A stretch of DNA of 64,000 bases from Epinephelus fuscoguttatus (taxonomy: Eukaryota > Chordata > Actinopteri > Perciformes > Serranidae): contig NC_064756.1 in assembly GCF_011397635.1 (NCBI RefSeq), positions 3,490,922 to 3,554,921 of the forward strand. Reading direction: 5' to 3'. Below the pieces are notes generated by a model. That model was not told where the DNA came from. It saw nothing but the letters and a program-made list of their open reading frames with translations, and did not search any database. This document shows, one piece after another, positions 45,701-53,169 of the stretch. The position numbers were made by a program, and so were the translations under genes. Every line of letters starts with the position of its first letter. The first letter of the stretch is position 1.

Positions 45701-48700
45701 TAAAACGTCAAAGGTCAGCGTGACCTCACAAAACATGTTTTTAGCCAAAACTCAAGACTTCGTCCACTAATTAAAATTTCACACAAATGTCTAATCGAAG
45801 GAAAATTATGAAATGATGACATTTTGTATCCAAATGTTCAAAGATCAACTTTATTGTGGCATCAAAATGTTTTCTGGCCAAGGAATGCCTCGAGGGAATT
45901 TCTTCAAATTTGGCACTTGGACTCAGCAATGAACTGATTAGATTTTGGTCGTTAGAGGTCACTGTGACCTCACAAAATATGTTTTTGGCCAAGATAAAAT
46001 GATGAGTGGATGACTTTTCATATCCAGAAGGTCAAAGCTTAACTTCACTTTGACATCATCACATTTTTTCTGGCCATTACTCGACATCATATCTCAGGAA
46101 CAGAAGGGGAGACATTTGGTCAGATGCTGAATTGGTGACTCCAGTCTTCGGTGTCCACCTTCAAACTGTGCTGACTGTATAGATCTTCTGTGCTGTCAGG
46201 AGGAAGATGTATGTGAAGGATACATGTTTTAAATTTGCAGCTTTTTGCAGTAACATGTGAAGCATTGTCAACTGTCATCGCTACATATGAGTCTGGACAG
46301 ACATGAATGTAAACTGTAACTGCAGCTTAACTGGTTCGCGGAAGCATGCGACCACGAGGTGATAATTCTAGTTTGCTAAGCTTGTTTTCTGTGGAGTTCA
46401 GTATTAACATTCAGCGCATGGCATCACATGAACATCGTCTGTGTATGTAAAAACTCCTGACCTGACTCTCGAGACATTCACCAATTTGCTCTCTCTTTTT
46501 CTCAAACACACACACACAAATGGCTGCCCTTGTGGGGACCAACTTTGTTATGGAAGGTGACAAAATAACTGAATGAGGACAATGCAGGAGGATACCTAGC
46601 GTGTAAGTAGTAGATGTGAAAGTCCACTGACAAAGCTGCGGTATGTGATGACTTCGGATGAGAACGTGTTCAGAGGTTTGGTTAGGGAGTGTCCGAAGTA
46701 TACAGGCCTTTTAAGTCTTGTTAAAGTTGTGGAGTCTAACATGATGAAACTTCACTCTCAGGTTAAGCTGAACAACTTATAGTCACAGTTTGTCACAAGT
46801 AAGAACAGTGCTGTTGATGATTTAAAGTTGTCCAACAACTCTTCTCTCAGTCTCAAAAATCACAACAAATGTGTGCCTGCGTACTCCATACACTGTAAAA
46901 ATAATGGGTGTAGCTACTGTGAAGTTGCCCATTGGTTTATGGACCAATTATTGGAACCAATTAAATGAGCCAATATTTATTCTCCACTGCCAACTTGGCT
47001 TTTTGGAGTCAGAGGGGATCATATTTGGATGAGAGGCTGGAGCTGTGAAGAAGTGAGGAGTGGATCTGACTCAATGACTGCAGCAAGTTGCACGCAGCCT
47101 GTCAATCAAGCAGCCCTGCACTTAAATATGCGTAACTTTGGGCCTTAATAAAATATAAATGGGTGAGTTATAGAAATTCACCTCCTGCACAGTTGTCGTG
47201 AATGTTGAAATTAGCTCAGAGTCCAAAACTGTTTTTTGTACCAGGCTGTAAACATGTTTATTACTGCTGTAAAGTTGAGCATTTTATCACAGAGCTCTAT
47301 GGGGACTTAGGCCCAATCCCAATACCCCCACTTGTCCACTACCCCTTAGCCCTTGGCCCTACCCCTAGCCATTGCCCACTACCCCTTGGCCCTCGAAATG
47401 AAGCAACGAGGGGTAGGTGTTGAAATCTTTCCCTAGGAATTGGGACACCACTCACTACGTCACTGCATCGGTTACGTTCACGCATACGTAACTATTTTAA
47501 ACAGAAGCTGCGAGCCATCTACATTTCCAACCGACATCTACAATGGAGTCTCCAGTTGAGTTCATCCTACCGATCTCGTTTGCTGCATTCATCATGCTTC
47601 GTTTGATGAACGACAGACGACAGGGGACTTCTGCTAGCTAGCTAACATTATGAGGCAGCATAGTTACACTAGTTGGCATGTTATCGTAATGTGAAAAGTC
47701 CGACAATTTTGCAGAACAGGACAGATGACAGACGCCAGATAGCGCGAGCTAGCTAGCTAGCTAGCTAACAAGCAACCTCACGACGGTAACATTAGCTATG
47801 TATGAACTTTTTCCCCGTCTCTTGCTCGGTGGTAGCCATGGCGATGTCTGCCCCTTGCTGGCAAGTCAGCATCTGAAATCTCTCACTCCGAAGGGCTAGT
47901 TTCATACCCACTACCCCTCGTTATGCCCCCTACCCCTACAGGCAAAAAGGAATTGGGACACCACTACCCCTTGCGGGAACGCGCAAATCTAGGGGTAGGG
48001 CCAAGGGGGGGTATTGGAACGGGCCCTTACGGTTTTGTAGCCAGCCTCAAGTGGCCATTAGAGGAACTGCAGTTTTTGGCACTTGTACACTGGCCTCATT
48101 TCTCAGCCTCAGAGGTTGCCACTTGGCATACTTGCAAAGGTTGATGCAGACTAACCAGCACACAGATTTGTTTAGTGCTCACTCAATTCTTTTCTCCTTA
48201 ATTTACTTCTGTACTTTTTGACCCCAAAATGTGGATTGAGAAACGGATTCCCCACGAAATCATTAATGCACATACAGTAGGTTGTCTTACTTACACACAG
48301 TATGTCATTGTTATCTCTCTCACTTTGCTCAGCATTGTAAAGAGTTCCAGCAACACACACACTGAGTGATGTGCCCTCTCACCAGAAGCGCCATCAACAT
48401 TCATACTCATCATCCTTTATTTTTCCACCTTTTGTAAAGACAGATTCCTGAATATCTGTCCTCTAACCCCCCTCTCTGTTTCCCCTTTCCGACTTCACTT
48501 TCCTCTCTCCATCTGACTTCATTGGCCTTCTCTCCCTCTCTCATTACTGGTGAAAGCGCCTATTTATTCTCCTCTTCCTCCGTCTCGTCCGCCGCTCCTC
48601 GGGCCGCCGAAATGAATCCATAAAGTCTTGATTTATGCATCGAGTCTGGCTGCACTTTAACTGTCGCCATAAAAACAGGAGAGAAACACGCAGACTTCCT

Positions 48701-51700
48701 CCTTTCCTTCCTTCCTTTTTACTTGCACTTTCCTTCATCTCTGTTTTTCCTCTGTGTGACTTACAACCCGTTACAGATTACTGTCTGTGTACAGGAGAGA
48801 GAGGTAAAGTTGGTAGATGAGTTTTTAAGGGTCAAATCTGATGACAAAGTGTGTGCGTTATTGTAATTAGAGCGCTTTTGAGCACACTCATTTGCAGTAT
48901 GCGAGTTTGATTGAACGCGTGTTTGTGCGTAATAGCATTGGCACTTTCTAATGGAGGTTCATTACTGACAAAACTATCGAGCGAGCACAAAACAAATTGG
49001 AGCAGAAATCAACCTGCGAGTCCAGATTTGAGAGCAGCGAAGGAGAGAATCAGGAGTTTAATCGATGTTTGGGAGCAGCTTGTGTACAAACTCAGACTGA
49101 GAGCTGAACAAACTGTTGAATTGTAATTTGAGGCATCATAGTGACCCTCCCTCCCTGTGTGCTCCATCATCTCGGGGGTGAAGTTTTGCCACTTTGAAAG
49201 AACTTAGCATAGCTGGACTAAGAGTGATGTCTGGAAAACATCCTCTTAACTGTGTTATGAATATGAATTCAATATGCCTCTCTGCAGAGCAGTGAGTTGA
49301 CAGTGTCGCCACCTCTAGGACAGGGTGACATTTTTTCTTTTCCCCAGAACTTTATTGATGCCATGGTTAACCTGTGCACAGTGCTGGGCAATAGCATAGT
49401 CCCTGTTTTGTGTGCAGATTGTAGTTTTGTATTCTGATATACAAGTCTTTAAAGCTCTTTTGGTTTGTCTGACATAAACCAGACCACAAGGCTGTTTCAC
49501 TTTGTAGACAGCATGTATGCTGCTGCAGTTTGTTAAGGATTTTATGGAGTAAGTTGTCCCAGTATGTGGATGTGTAAAGCACTTGGTGTCTGAAGAGCAA
49601 GAACATTATGCACAGTGGCCATAGCGAGAAAAAAAAAACCCTATAGAAAACCTACAATCAATATTTTATCGATATTTTATCGATACAGCATTGCCACACA
49701 AAATATTGAGATGGAAGATGGAAATTATAGTTTAATCTGAACTCATCCAGTCATGTTTGTAACAGCAAAGTTTAGGTATCCAGTGTAAAGACGTAAAAAC
49801 ACTCTGCAACTGCAACAGTTCTATTAGAATGTATTAAAAAGGACTAAAACCAATTTAACACAGCTTTGAAATGACAGTGATCAAATGTTGGGCAATTTTT
49901 TTATAGTCTGCATTCAAAAACCTGGAAGCCTTGCTACTTGACTTGGACTTGGACTTGGACTTGACCCAGAAGACATAAAGAGAGCTCGGGCTGTACCAGA
50001 TCACAATGAGAGCATTGAAAATGGCTGCAGGACTTTGGCAACTAACATGTCTGTCGCAAATTCTGCCTAAGCGTCCCCTCGGGGGGGGGGGGGGTCGAAA
50101 CAGCTGTAGATGTTGCAGATGTGGAGAGTGTTGACAGCTTTAACCTTCACTAATTAGACTTTATCACCGTCCATCCATTAACAGACTGTATTTAACTGTT
50201 CTGTGTTACAGTGCTACCTGGATGAACGCCACAGTGACGCACCCAACCATCTGCGTCCTCATTTCAACAACACACAACAGTCTTTTCCTGCCCCCTCCTC
50301 TTCACCCTCACATGACCTAAAAGCTTCGCCTGATTGGACAGGGCACCGATATGGATCAGATCTTCAGGTGAGTAGGCAGCATCGGTTGGTTGTCTTAATT
50401 TTGGATGATAAACCAGATGAATTATCATAGAGATGTTGTTGGTGTTTTTGGTCGCAGCTTTCCCTGAAAGAGGCTTGTTGTCATGGCACATAATATACAG
50501 TGTCGAGACTGCCAGAGGATTTCATCCATTCACAGTAATTAAAGTGTCAAAAATTAATGTAGTATTGATTTATTGATGGAAAATAATACGCAGAGAACCT
50601 TTTAAATAAGTAGTAGCAATAAGACATAGTGTCAGTCATGCCCTCTGGGGAGGAATAAACTCTGTGTGTGCAGATATTTCTGAGCTGATATATTCCTGAA
50701 AAGTTTTCCTGTGAAAGTAAGAAATGTTGCCTGAAACCACAGCGGATCAACAGAAGCTCTCTCTGTTCCCCAGGCTGAAGAAGAGCAGTCCTGTTGTGAG
50801 GAAGCTGAGCGTCTTCTCTCCGAACAAAGGTGAGAAAAGAGTTGTGTGCAGATGGAGCGATAAAAGACGCAGGCTGACTGTAATATGCAGGATTTTTCTA
50901 AAACCACAGAGATAGGCAGAACAGTGTCCTTTGTGTTGATGAAGAGAAAAACAGAAAGTCAAGTTTTTCATCACATCATTAACAAGAATACTGCTCAGTG
51001 TTTGTAGACAGTTTGTGGTGTTGCGTTTTGTGCCCCACCTGTGTCTGTGGAACATGCATGTACATTATTGGGGACCTCGGCCGAAGTCAGAGGACCCTTT
51101 TGTTTCTGGTACTTTTATTCTTTCTCCCACCACCTCTTTGAGCTGGAATTAGACCCCCTAAACATGCTCAAAAACTCACCAAAATTGGCACGCGTGTCAG
51201 GACTGGTGAATAATTTCATAAAATGAAAAAAATTAACCCCAAAACTGCCAAAATGGGCTCCCTAGTGCCACCTAGACACATTAAAATGGCTCCTGCAGCC
51301 CGTAGAAATGTCGTAGAAAGATCAAACCAAGACTGGCTTGTTTGTCTCATCGAGACCTACAAATCACGTGCTGACACCCAGACACCCACAGCTAGTGCCT
51401 CTGAAATTAACATGAGCAAATGTGGAGAAATTGTCAGCTGTGAGGTAGACATCTTAAACTTGCGACCAAGATCGCATTTTTGAGTCCACAAGCATAAAAC
51501 CTATATGTCTGCGTTCGGGACGAGTGTATCTCTCTGCTGGTATGTTCAGATTAAGGATTGGACCCACGGTTTGGAAATAAAAGGGAGGAGTTCGACACAT
51601 TTTAAAGCCATCTCCATCTGCCTGGTCTCTCACAGCTTGTCTCTCCCTCTGCTGCATGTAAGTCAGTGTGTGCGTGTCTCACAATCTTTATAGGACAGAT

Positions 51701-52704
51701 TGCAGCAGCAGAATCTTCATCTGAAACAGCATCTACACATTATACACCAGTGTTTTCCATCTCCCACATACTACTACAGCCTTTATTACTTATAATACTG
51801 TTGCCACTTTTGTGATTATGACCGTTAAATACATTTTGTAACGCACTGTAATATAAAGTCCCTCCATTGCCAAACATGACCTTGCATACCCTTGACATTG
51901 CTTGTTTTCTCGACATTTCGACTCTAATAAATATTTCGCACTGTCTGCGTGAGCTGGAGGCCAAAATGGCGTGAGTCTGAGGTCCCGCCCAACGCTGCTC
52001 GCAGCTTTAATTTAGTTTTTGAGATATGATCATTTTTATGAGCGGAGTGCAAAAGCTTTGTGATAGATACATCATTTATTCCTGTGGCACCACTGCGCAT
52101 TTCTGCACCACATGTAACGCAGTGCAGTGACATCATTCTGAGAGAACAACATGATCACTTGAAAGACAGAAGCCTTAGCTTCCTACTGCAAAATGAATGA
52201 ATGTTCTGGTTTTTATTATAGAGGGATATATACTAGATAATGCAAACAACGACGTCCCGCAGCCATTACGGGGAAATACCGGTGTTCATTACTGCAAAAT
52301 ATCCCATTTGCATGGCACATAATTTAACATGTCAATGATTGCTTGATAAATTATAGTTTCATTAAAAAACCACTAAGGTTTATCAACATGTAAGTTTAGC
52401 ATCTAACTTGTTCCTTCTAGTTAAGCTCCACCTGTTGCCCAAAAGTAGATCTTCTGGCTCCACAGCTGAGCATCCAAACCAGACAGTAACACCTCCACCT
52501 CTCCTCCACAGTATGACCTCCAGCAGCAGGGCCTCGTCCTCCCTGCTCTGCCCAGCCCTCCTCTACCTCCTTCTGGCTGCAGCTCTGGCTCTCCTGGCCT
52601 ATCTGATCTGGGTCGTCCTGGAGCCGCCGTGTCACCGCAGCAGCAGGATGCATCGTAGTTTCCACCTGGCACTGAGATATGTCAACGGACCCCCGCCTAC
52701 CTGA
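32478..52704 (+). CDS. syne4: Nesprin-4-like KASH-domain spectrin-repeat protein (whole spliced gene)
   Basis: Coding exons: 32478-32656, 32988-33138, 37152-37334, 37850-37984, 38082-38276, 38858-38987, 39091-39261, 39345-39416, 39546-39646, 44790-45029, 50212-50367, 50754-50829, 52421-52704. All have GT/AG borders and joining phases, giving about 690 residues. Order: acidic N-terminus (1-59), spectrin repeat 1 (60-171), repeat 2 (172-281), Ser/Pro linker with LEWDPSVDVG, basic stretch, membrane span (about 638-663), luminal KASH peptide ending NGPPPT. Nesprins bridge the outer nuclear membrane to the cytoskeleton and bind SUN proteins in the perinuclear space. The KASH cysteine (Cys667) sits 23 residues before the C-terminus, as in nesprin-1/2. 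Nesprin-4 is preferred over nesprin-1/2 because the late spectrin repeats are absent, LVFEDD follows repeat 2, and RYVNG occurs in the KASH peptide. Human nesprin-4 is about 404 residues with one repeat, so this form is longer. Family certain; paralogue likely; exons 9 and 13 less sure. Confidence 0.75.
32988..33138 (+). CDS. syne4: syne4-like exon 3: spectrin repeat 1, first helix
   Basis: Acceptor CCTCTGTGTTTCCAG, donor GTGAGTAG. Encodes LERKWVLWHEFMKEHAHLDT, then WLRLAEQAV and AKEELRKFE. This matches the start of the penultimate spectrin pair of nesprin-2, with the W..W..F and WL.LAEQ positions kept. Confidence 0.9.
33790..34016 (-). mobile_element. tRNA-derived SINE, minus strand
   Basis: On the minus strand it starts AGCGGCAGTAGCTCAGTCC (A box) and has a B-box-like GTTCAAGTCC, then a non-tRNA body down to about 33790. 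It lies in the intron between exons 3 and 4. Confidence 0.75.
34147..34166 (+). repeat. Short (GT)n tract
   Basis: About ten GT units in the intron between exons 3 and 4. The region 34200-35900 otherwise holds a possible MITE remnant (CTGGGTAATTTCGGTGG) and no exon. Confidence 0.8.
35941..36935 (+). mobile_element. Tc1-like transposon, degenerate
   Basis: Starts with ACTCACTGGCCACTTTATTAGG. Reading across frames gives the transposase pieces LLKFKRSIRMMKKGD, NTTAYLSIVAERVHPFMTTV, YFQQDNAPCHKAHIISN and WPPRSPDLSPIEHLWD, i.e. the second and third catalytic positions of the DD34E triad in order. A small deletion near 36755 shifts the frame, several stops occur, and the 3' inverted repeat was not found. 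Dead copy inside the intron between exons 3 and 4. Confidence 0.92.
37152..37334 (+). CDS. syne4: syne4-like exon 4: spectrin repeat 1, helices B-C
   Basis: Acceptor CTGTGTGTGTTTAG, donor GTCAGAGT (a weaker but acceptable donor). 61 codons including LVQLDSLTQKNRTLTRLF and CGQRWDNVNAKLESITRQLK. The RWDN motif marks the start of helix C. Phase 0 at both ends. Confidence 0.88.
37850..37984 (+). CDS. syne4: syne4-like exon 5: spectrin repeat 2, first helix
   Basis: Acceptor CTATTTCTTCTGTCAG, donor GTTTGTGT. 45 codons with EWEGFEAEREELTLWLADLD, then IRLTDVDHL and EKLRQLQ, the same helix A pattern as nesprin-2 and nesprin-4. Phase 0 at both ends. Confidence 0.88.
38082..38276 (+). CDS. syne4: syne4-like exon 6: spectrin repeat 2, helices B-C
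   Basis: Acceptor at GCGTGTGTGCAG after a T-rich/GT tract, donor GTACACAC. 65 codons including NVLLQRGEALIQRSQPTDAQ and LVYNNIARTHTRLLSMRL. The GE.LIQRS.P motif is shared by nesprins 1, 2 and 4. Phase 0 at both ends. Confidence 0.88.
38370..38815 (+). repeat. ERE-type dispersed repeat, nearly complete
   Basis: Contains a perfect DR1 (38422-38434) overlapping a perfect ERE palindrome AGGTCA-CTG-TGACCT (38429-38443). Then come GTCAAAGGTCACCTTCACTG, ATATCTCAGGAACAGAAGGG and the tail ACAACCACAAGGTGGTAATT. It fills the intron between exons 6 and 7. Confidence 0.9.
38858..38987 (+). CDS. syne4: syne4-like exon 7: post-repeat linker
   Basis: Strong polypyrimidine acceptor CCTCCTCCAG, donor GTTAACTG. 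Begins VFEDDWILSQ, equivalent to the LVFEE segment after the single repeat of human nesprin-4. Then acidic and Ser-rich. Ends with one base of a split codon. Confidence 0.82.
39091..39261 (+). CDS. syne4: syne4-like exon 8: linker with LEWD motif
   Basis: Acceptor TTTTCTCTAG, donor GTAGGAAT. Pro/Ser-rich residues lead to GLEWDPSVDVGRSVSRDDAD, the LEWD(P/H)..D(V/I)G motif common to nesprins 1, 2 and 4 after their adaptive-domain-type repeats. Enters and leaves with one leftover base. Confidence 0.85.
39345..39416 (+). CDS. syne4: syne4-like exon 9: 72-nt micro-exon
   Basis: Acceptor TGTTGTTTCTCAG and donor GTATGTCG bound 72 nt that keep the frame between exons 8 and 10 (phase 1 on both sides). 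It encodes 24 residues starting ATDPTPRLPDHHEGPQATVG. No homology is recognised, and because it is a multiple of three it could be skipped without frame loss. Support is purely from splice sites and frame. Confidence 0.5.
39546..39646 (+). CDS. syne4: syne4-like exon 10: linker
   Basis: Acceptor CTGTGTTTCAAG, donor GTGAGTTA. Encodes LCHRDGVKRRSYLSSLGSLS, then DISNDINNQEADL. Closes the split codon and ends in phase 0. Confidence 0.78.
40222..41001. mobile_element. MITE with GGGTCCGTCCCAAGTCTCT terminal inverted repeats
   Basis: Left end GGGTCCGTCCCAAGTCTCT and right end (reverse complement) identical over 19 bases, with a 3-bp direct CAG flanking each side. Subterminal copies of CGTCCCAAGTCTCTTA at 40312-40330 and many GCTAGC-type blocks lie inside. 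780 bp, no transposase frame. Confidence 0.85.
41100..42715. other. Intronic non-coding sequence
   Basis: A block at about 41134-41190 (GGGGGACTCTGG, TTTTTCAACCTGG) resembles the start of the Kolobok-like elements but lacks TTAA. Near 41880-42030 there is a short imperfect inverted repeat (GTGTGTCATCGCA with GATGACACACAGC). No exon seen. Confidence 0.35.
42716..42750 (+). repeat. (TCTG)n microsatellite with adjoining (CA)n
   Basis: About nine TCTG units followed by a short CA tract. Confidence 0.95.
43640..43860 (+). repeat. Fish dispersed repeat fragment
   Basis: TTTATATAGCCC, GGGCTTTACAATCTG, GATGAGGAAAACC and GAAGAAACCGCAGGAAGAG are blocks I recognise from a common teleost repeat. Class uncertain. 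Confidence 0.45.
44083..44490 (+). repeat. ERE-type dispersed repeat, internally deleted
   Basis: Head with hairpin-forming GCCTCTGTGCCGGCGATAGC and GGTGGCCGGAGGC, then the 3' part (GACATCATAATGTTCTGCAT) directly. The ERE segment is missing. Confidence 0.85.
44790..45029 (+). CDS. syne4: syne4-like exon 11: linker, two possible donors
   Basis: Acceptor TGTTTTCTGTGCAG. Encodes RLEGWLDHAQPSVFPPVTTQ and later RRTSCSRAVQTDGQ. Two in-frame donors, GTGGAG after 45023 and GTGGGTGA after 45029, differ by two codons (Val-Glu); the second is closer to consensus. Confidence 0.75.
45575..46380 (+). repeat. ERE-type dispersed repeat, longest copy, two perfect EREs
   Basis: Carries AGGTCA-GCG-TGACCT at 45712-45726 and AGGTCA-CTG-TGACCT at 45956-45970. 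The central module is duplicated relative to other copies. The tail GACCACGAGGTGATAATT ends near 46380. Confidence 0.9.
46900..48140 (+). repeat. Older dispersed repeat, interrupted by a MITE
   Basis: Begins near CACTGTAAAAATAATGGGTG and resumes after 48029 with GTAGCCAGCCTCAAGTGGCC, GAGGAACTGCAGTTTTTGGC, a block I recognise as the continuation of CTCTATGGGGACT in other fish copies. The insertion at 47310-48026 sits between. Confidence 0.6.
47310..48026. mobile_element. PIF/Harbinger-like MITE with TTA target duplication
   Basis: TTA at 47307-47309 and 48027-48029 flank a 717-bp element. Its ends are GGCCCAATCCCAATACCCCC and (reverse complement) GGGCCCGTTCCAATACCCCC, followed by CCTTGGCCCTACCCCTAG-like subterminal repeats. 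A (GCTA)n tract lies inside at about 47748-47767. No transposase frame. Confidence 0.85.
48540..49170 (+). promoter_or_regulatory. Candidate conserved non-coding elements in intron 11
   Basis: Two complex, non-repetitive blocks (about 48590-48690 and 48840-49140) with homeodomain-like sites (TTGATTTATGCATCG, GTAATTAGAGCG) stand out from the repeat background. A 71-codon frame at 48911-49126 ends in a coiled-coil-like stretch but has no convincing splice borders. Conservation cannot be tested here. Confidence 0.25.
49171..50211. other. Intronic non-coding sequence with a G tract
   Basis: A homopolymer of about 12 G lies at 50081-50093. No exon seen before 50212. Confidence 0.4.
50212..50367 (+). 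CDS. syne4: syne4-like exon 12: linker
   Basis: Acceptor TTCTGTGTTACAG, donor GTGAGTAG. 52 codons (CYLDERHSDAPNHLRPHFNN, then Ser/Pro-rich). The other two frames contain stops, so the frame is secure. Phase 0 at both ends. Confidence 0.75.
50754..50829 (+). CDS. syne4: syne4-like exon 13: basic stretch before the membrane anchor
   Basis: Encodes KLSLFPRLKKSSPVVRKLSV and FSPNK; the donor after 50829 is GTGAGAAA. Two acceptors compete. CAACAG before 50754 keeps the frame from exon 12 into the KASH exon but has a poor pyrimidine tract. CTCTGTTCCCCAG before 50774 is much stronger, but from exon 12 it gives AEEEQSCCEEAERLLSEQ and a stop at the start of exon 14. An unseen exon could also restore phase. 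Confidence 0.5.
51060..52012 (+). repeat. Long fish dispersed repeat in the last intron
   Basis: Begins GGGGACCTCGGCCGAAGTCAG and ends CAACGCTGCTCGCAGCTTTA, both blocks that I associate with a high-copy teleost repeat of around 1 kb. Interior contains GTGCCACCTAGA and AAAATGGC motifs. It fills most of the intron before the KASH exon. Confidence 0.4.
52421..52704 (+). CDS. syne4: syne4-like exon 14: transmembrane segment and KASH peptide
   Basis: Acceptor TTGTTCCTTCTAG precedes 52421. After a polar stretch comes the hydrophobic run LLCPALLYLLLAAALALLAY, then LIWVVLEPPC and a luminal tail with MHRSFHLALRYVNGPPPT and a TGA stop. Arg/Phe-rich spacing, the penultimate prolines and terminal Thr are the SUN-binding features. 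The single cysteine 23 residues from the end is placed to form the SUN-KASH disulphide. Confidence 0.95.
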
Positions 52705-53155
52705 GGACCACCCAGAGACAGTTTGACTGAAGCACTTTCCTCAGGCTCGACAGAACAGAGGTTTGCAGCTCACCATGTAATGCTCATTTCAATGAACCCA
52801 CAAGAGTCAAACATCAAAGATCTGACAGTGAGGTGCAGGAATAGACAATGAAAAAGCAACTTTATAAAACCTTGAATCAAGGGCAGCACTGAGTGTCAAA
52901 CATACACGTTTTTCTTCACATTTTCCAAAATAATTGTCATAATGATCCAACTATGTTTTCTCTAACTACAAAACTAGCTTCTTCCTGTATTAAACTCGGG
53001 CTGCGGCATGGTTTTGGCGCAACCCAAATGTCAGTTAGTTAATAGTCTGAACTTCAACTGTTTCTTCTTTAAGTGATGAGCCACTGAACGATGAAAATGT
53101 TCTCATTATACAACCTCATTTTTGGAATATCACAATAAAGTTGGCTTCATTTTAA
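52705..53155 (+). terminator. 3' UTR with polyadenylation signal
   Basis: About 450 bp of non-coding sequence follow the stop. AATAAA at 53134-53139 is the first canonical signal, so cleavage is expected around 53150-53165. No other gene-like exon on this strand follows directly. Confidence 0.75.
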
Positions 53156-53169
53156 AACCAATTAGATGT

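Noticed and set aside
48911-49126. Possible extra spectrin-like exon of the nesprin gene (ending in a Leu/Arg/Glu-rich stretch)
   Set aside because: No convincing acceptor and donor pair, a stop directly after the helix-like part, and exons 11 and 12 already join in phase.
52417-52672. Two minus-strand frames opposite the KASH exon
   Set aside because: Antisense shadows of exon 14; the plus-strand frame has the transmembrane and KASH sequence.
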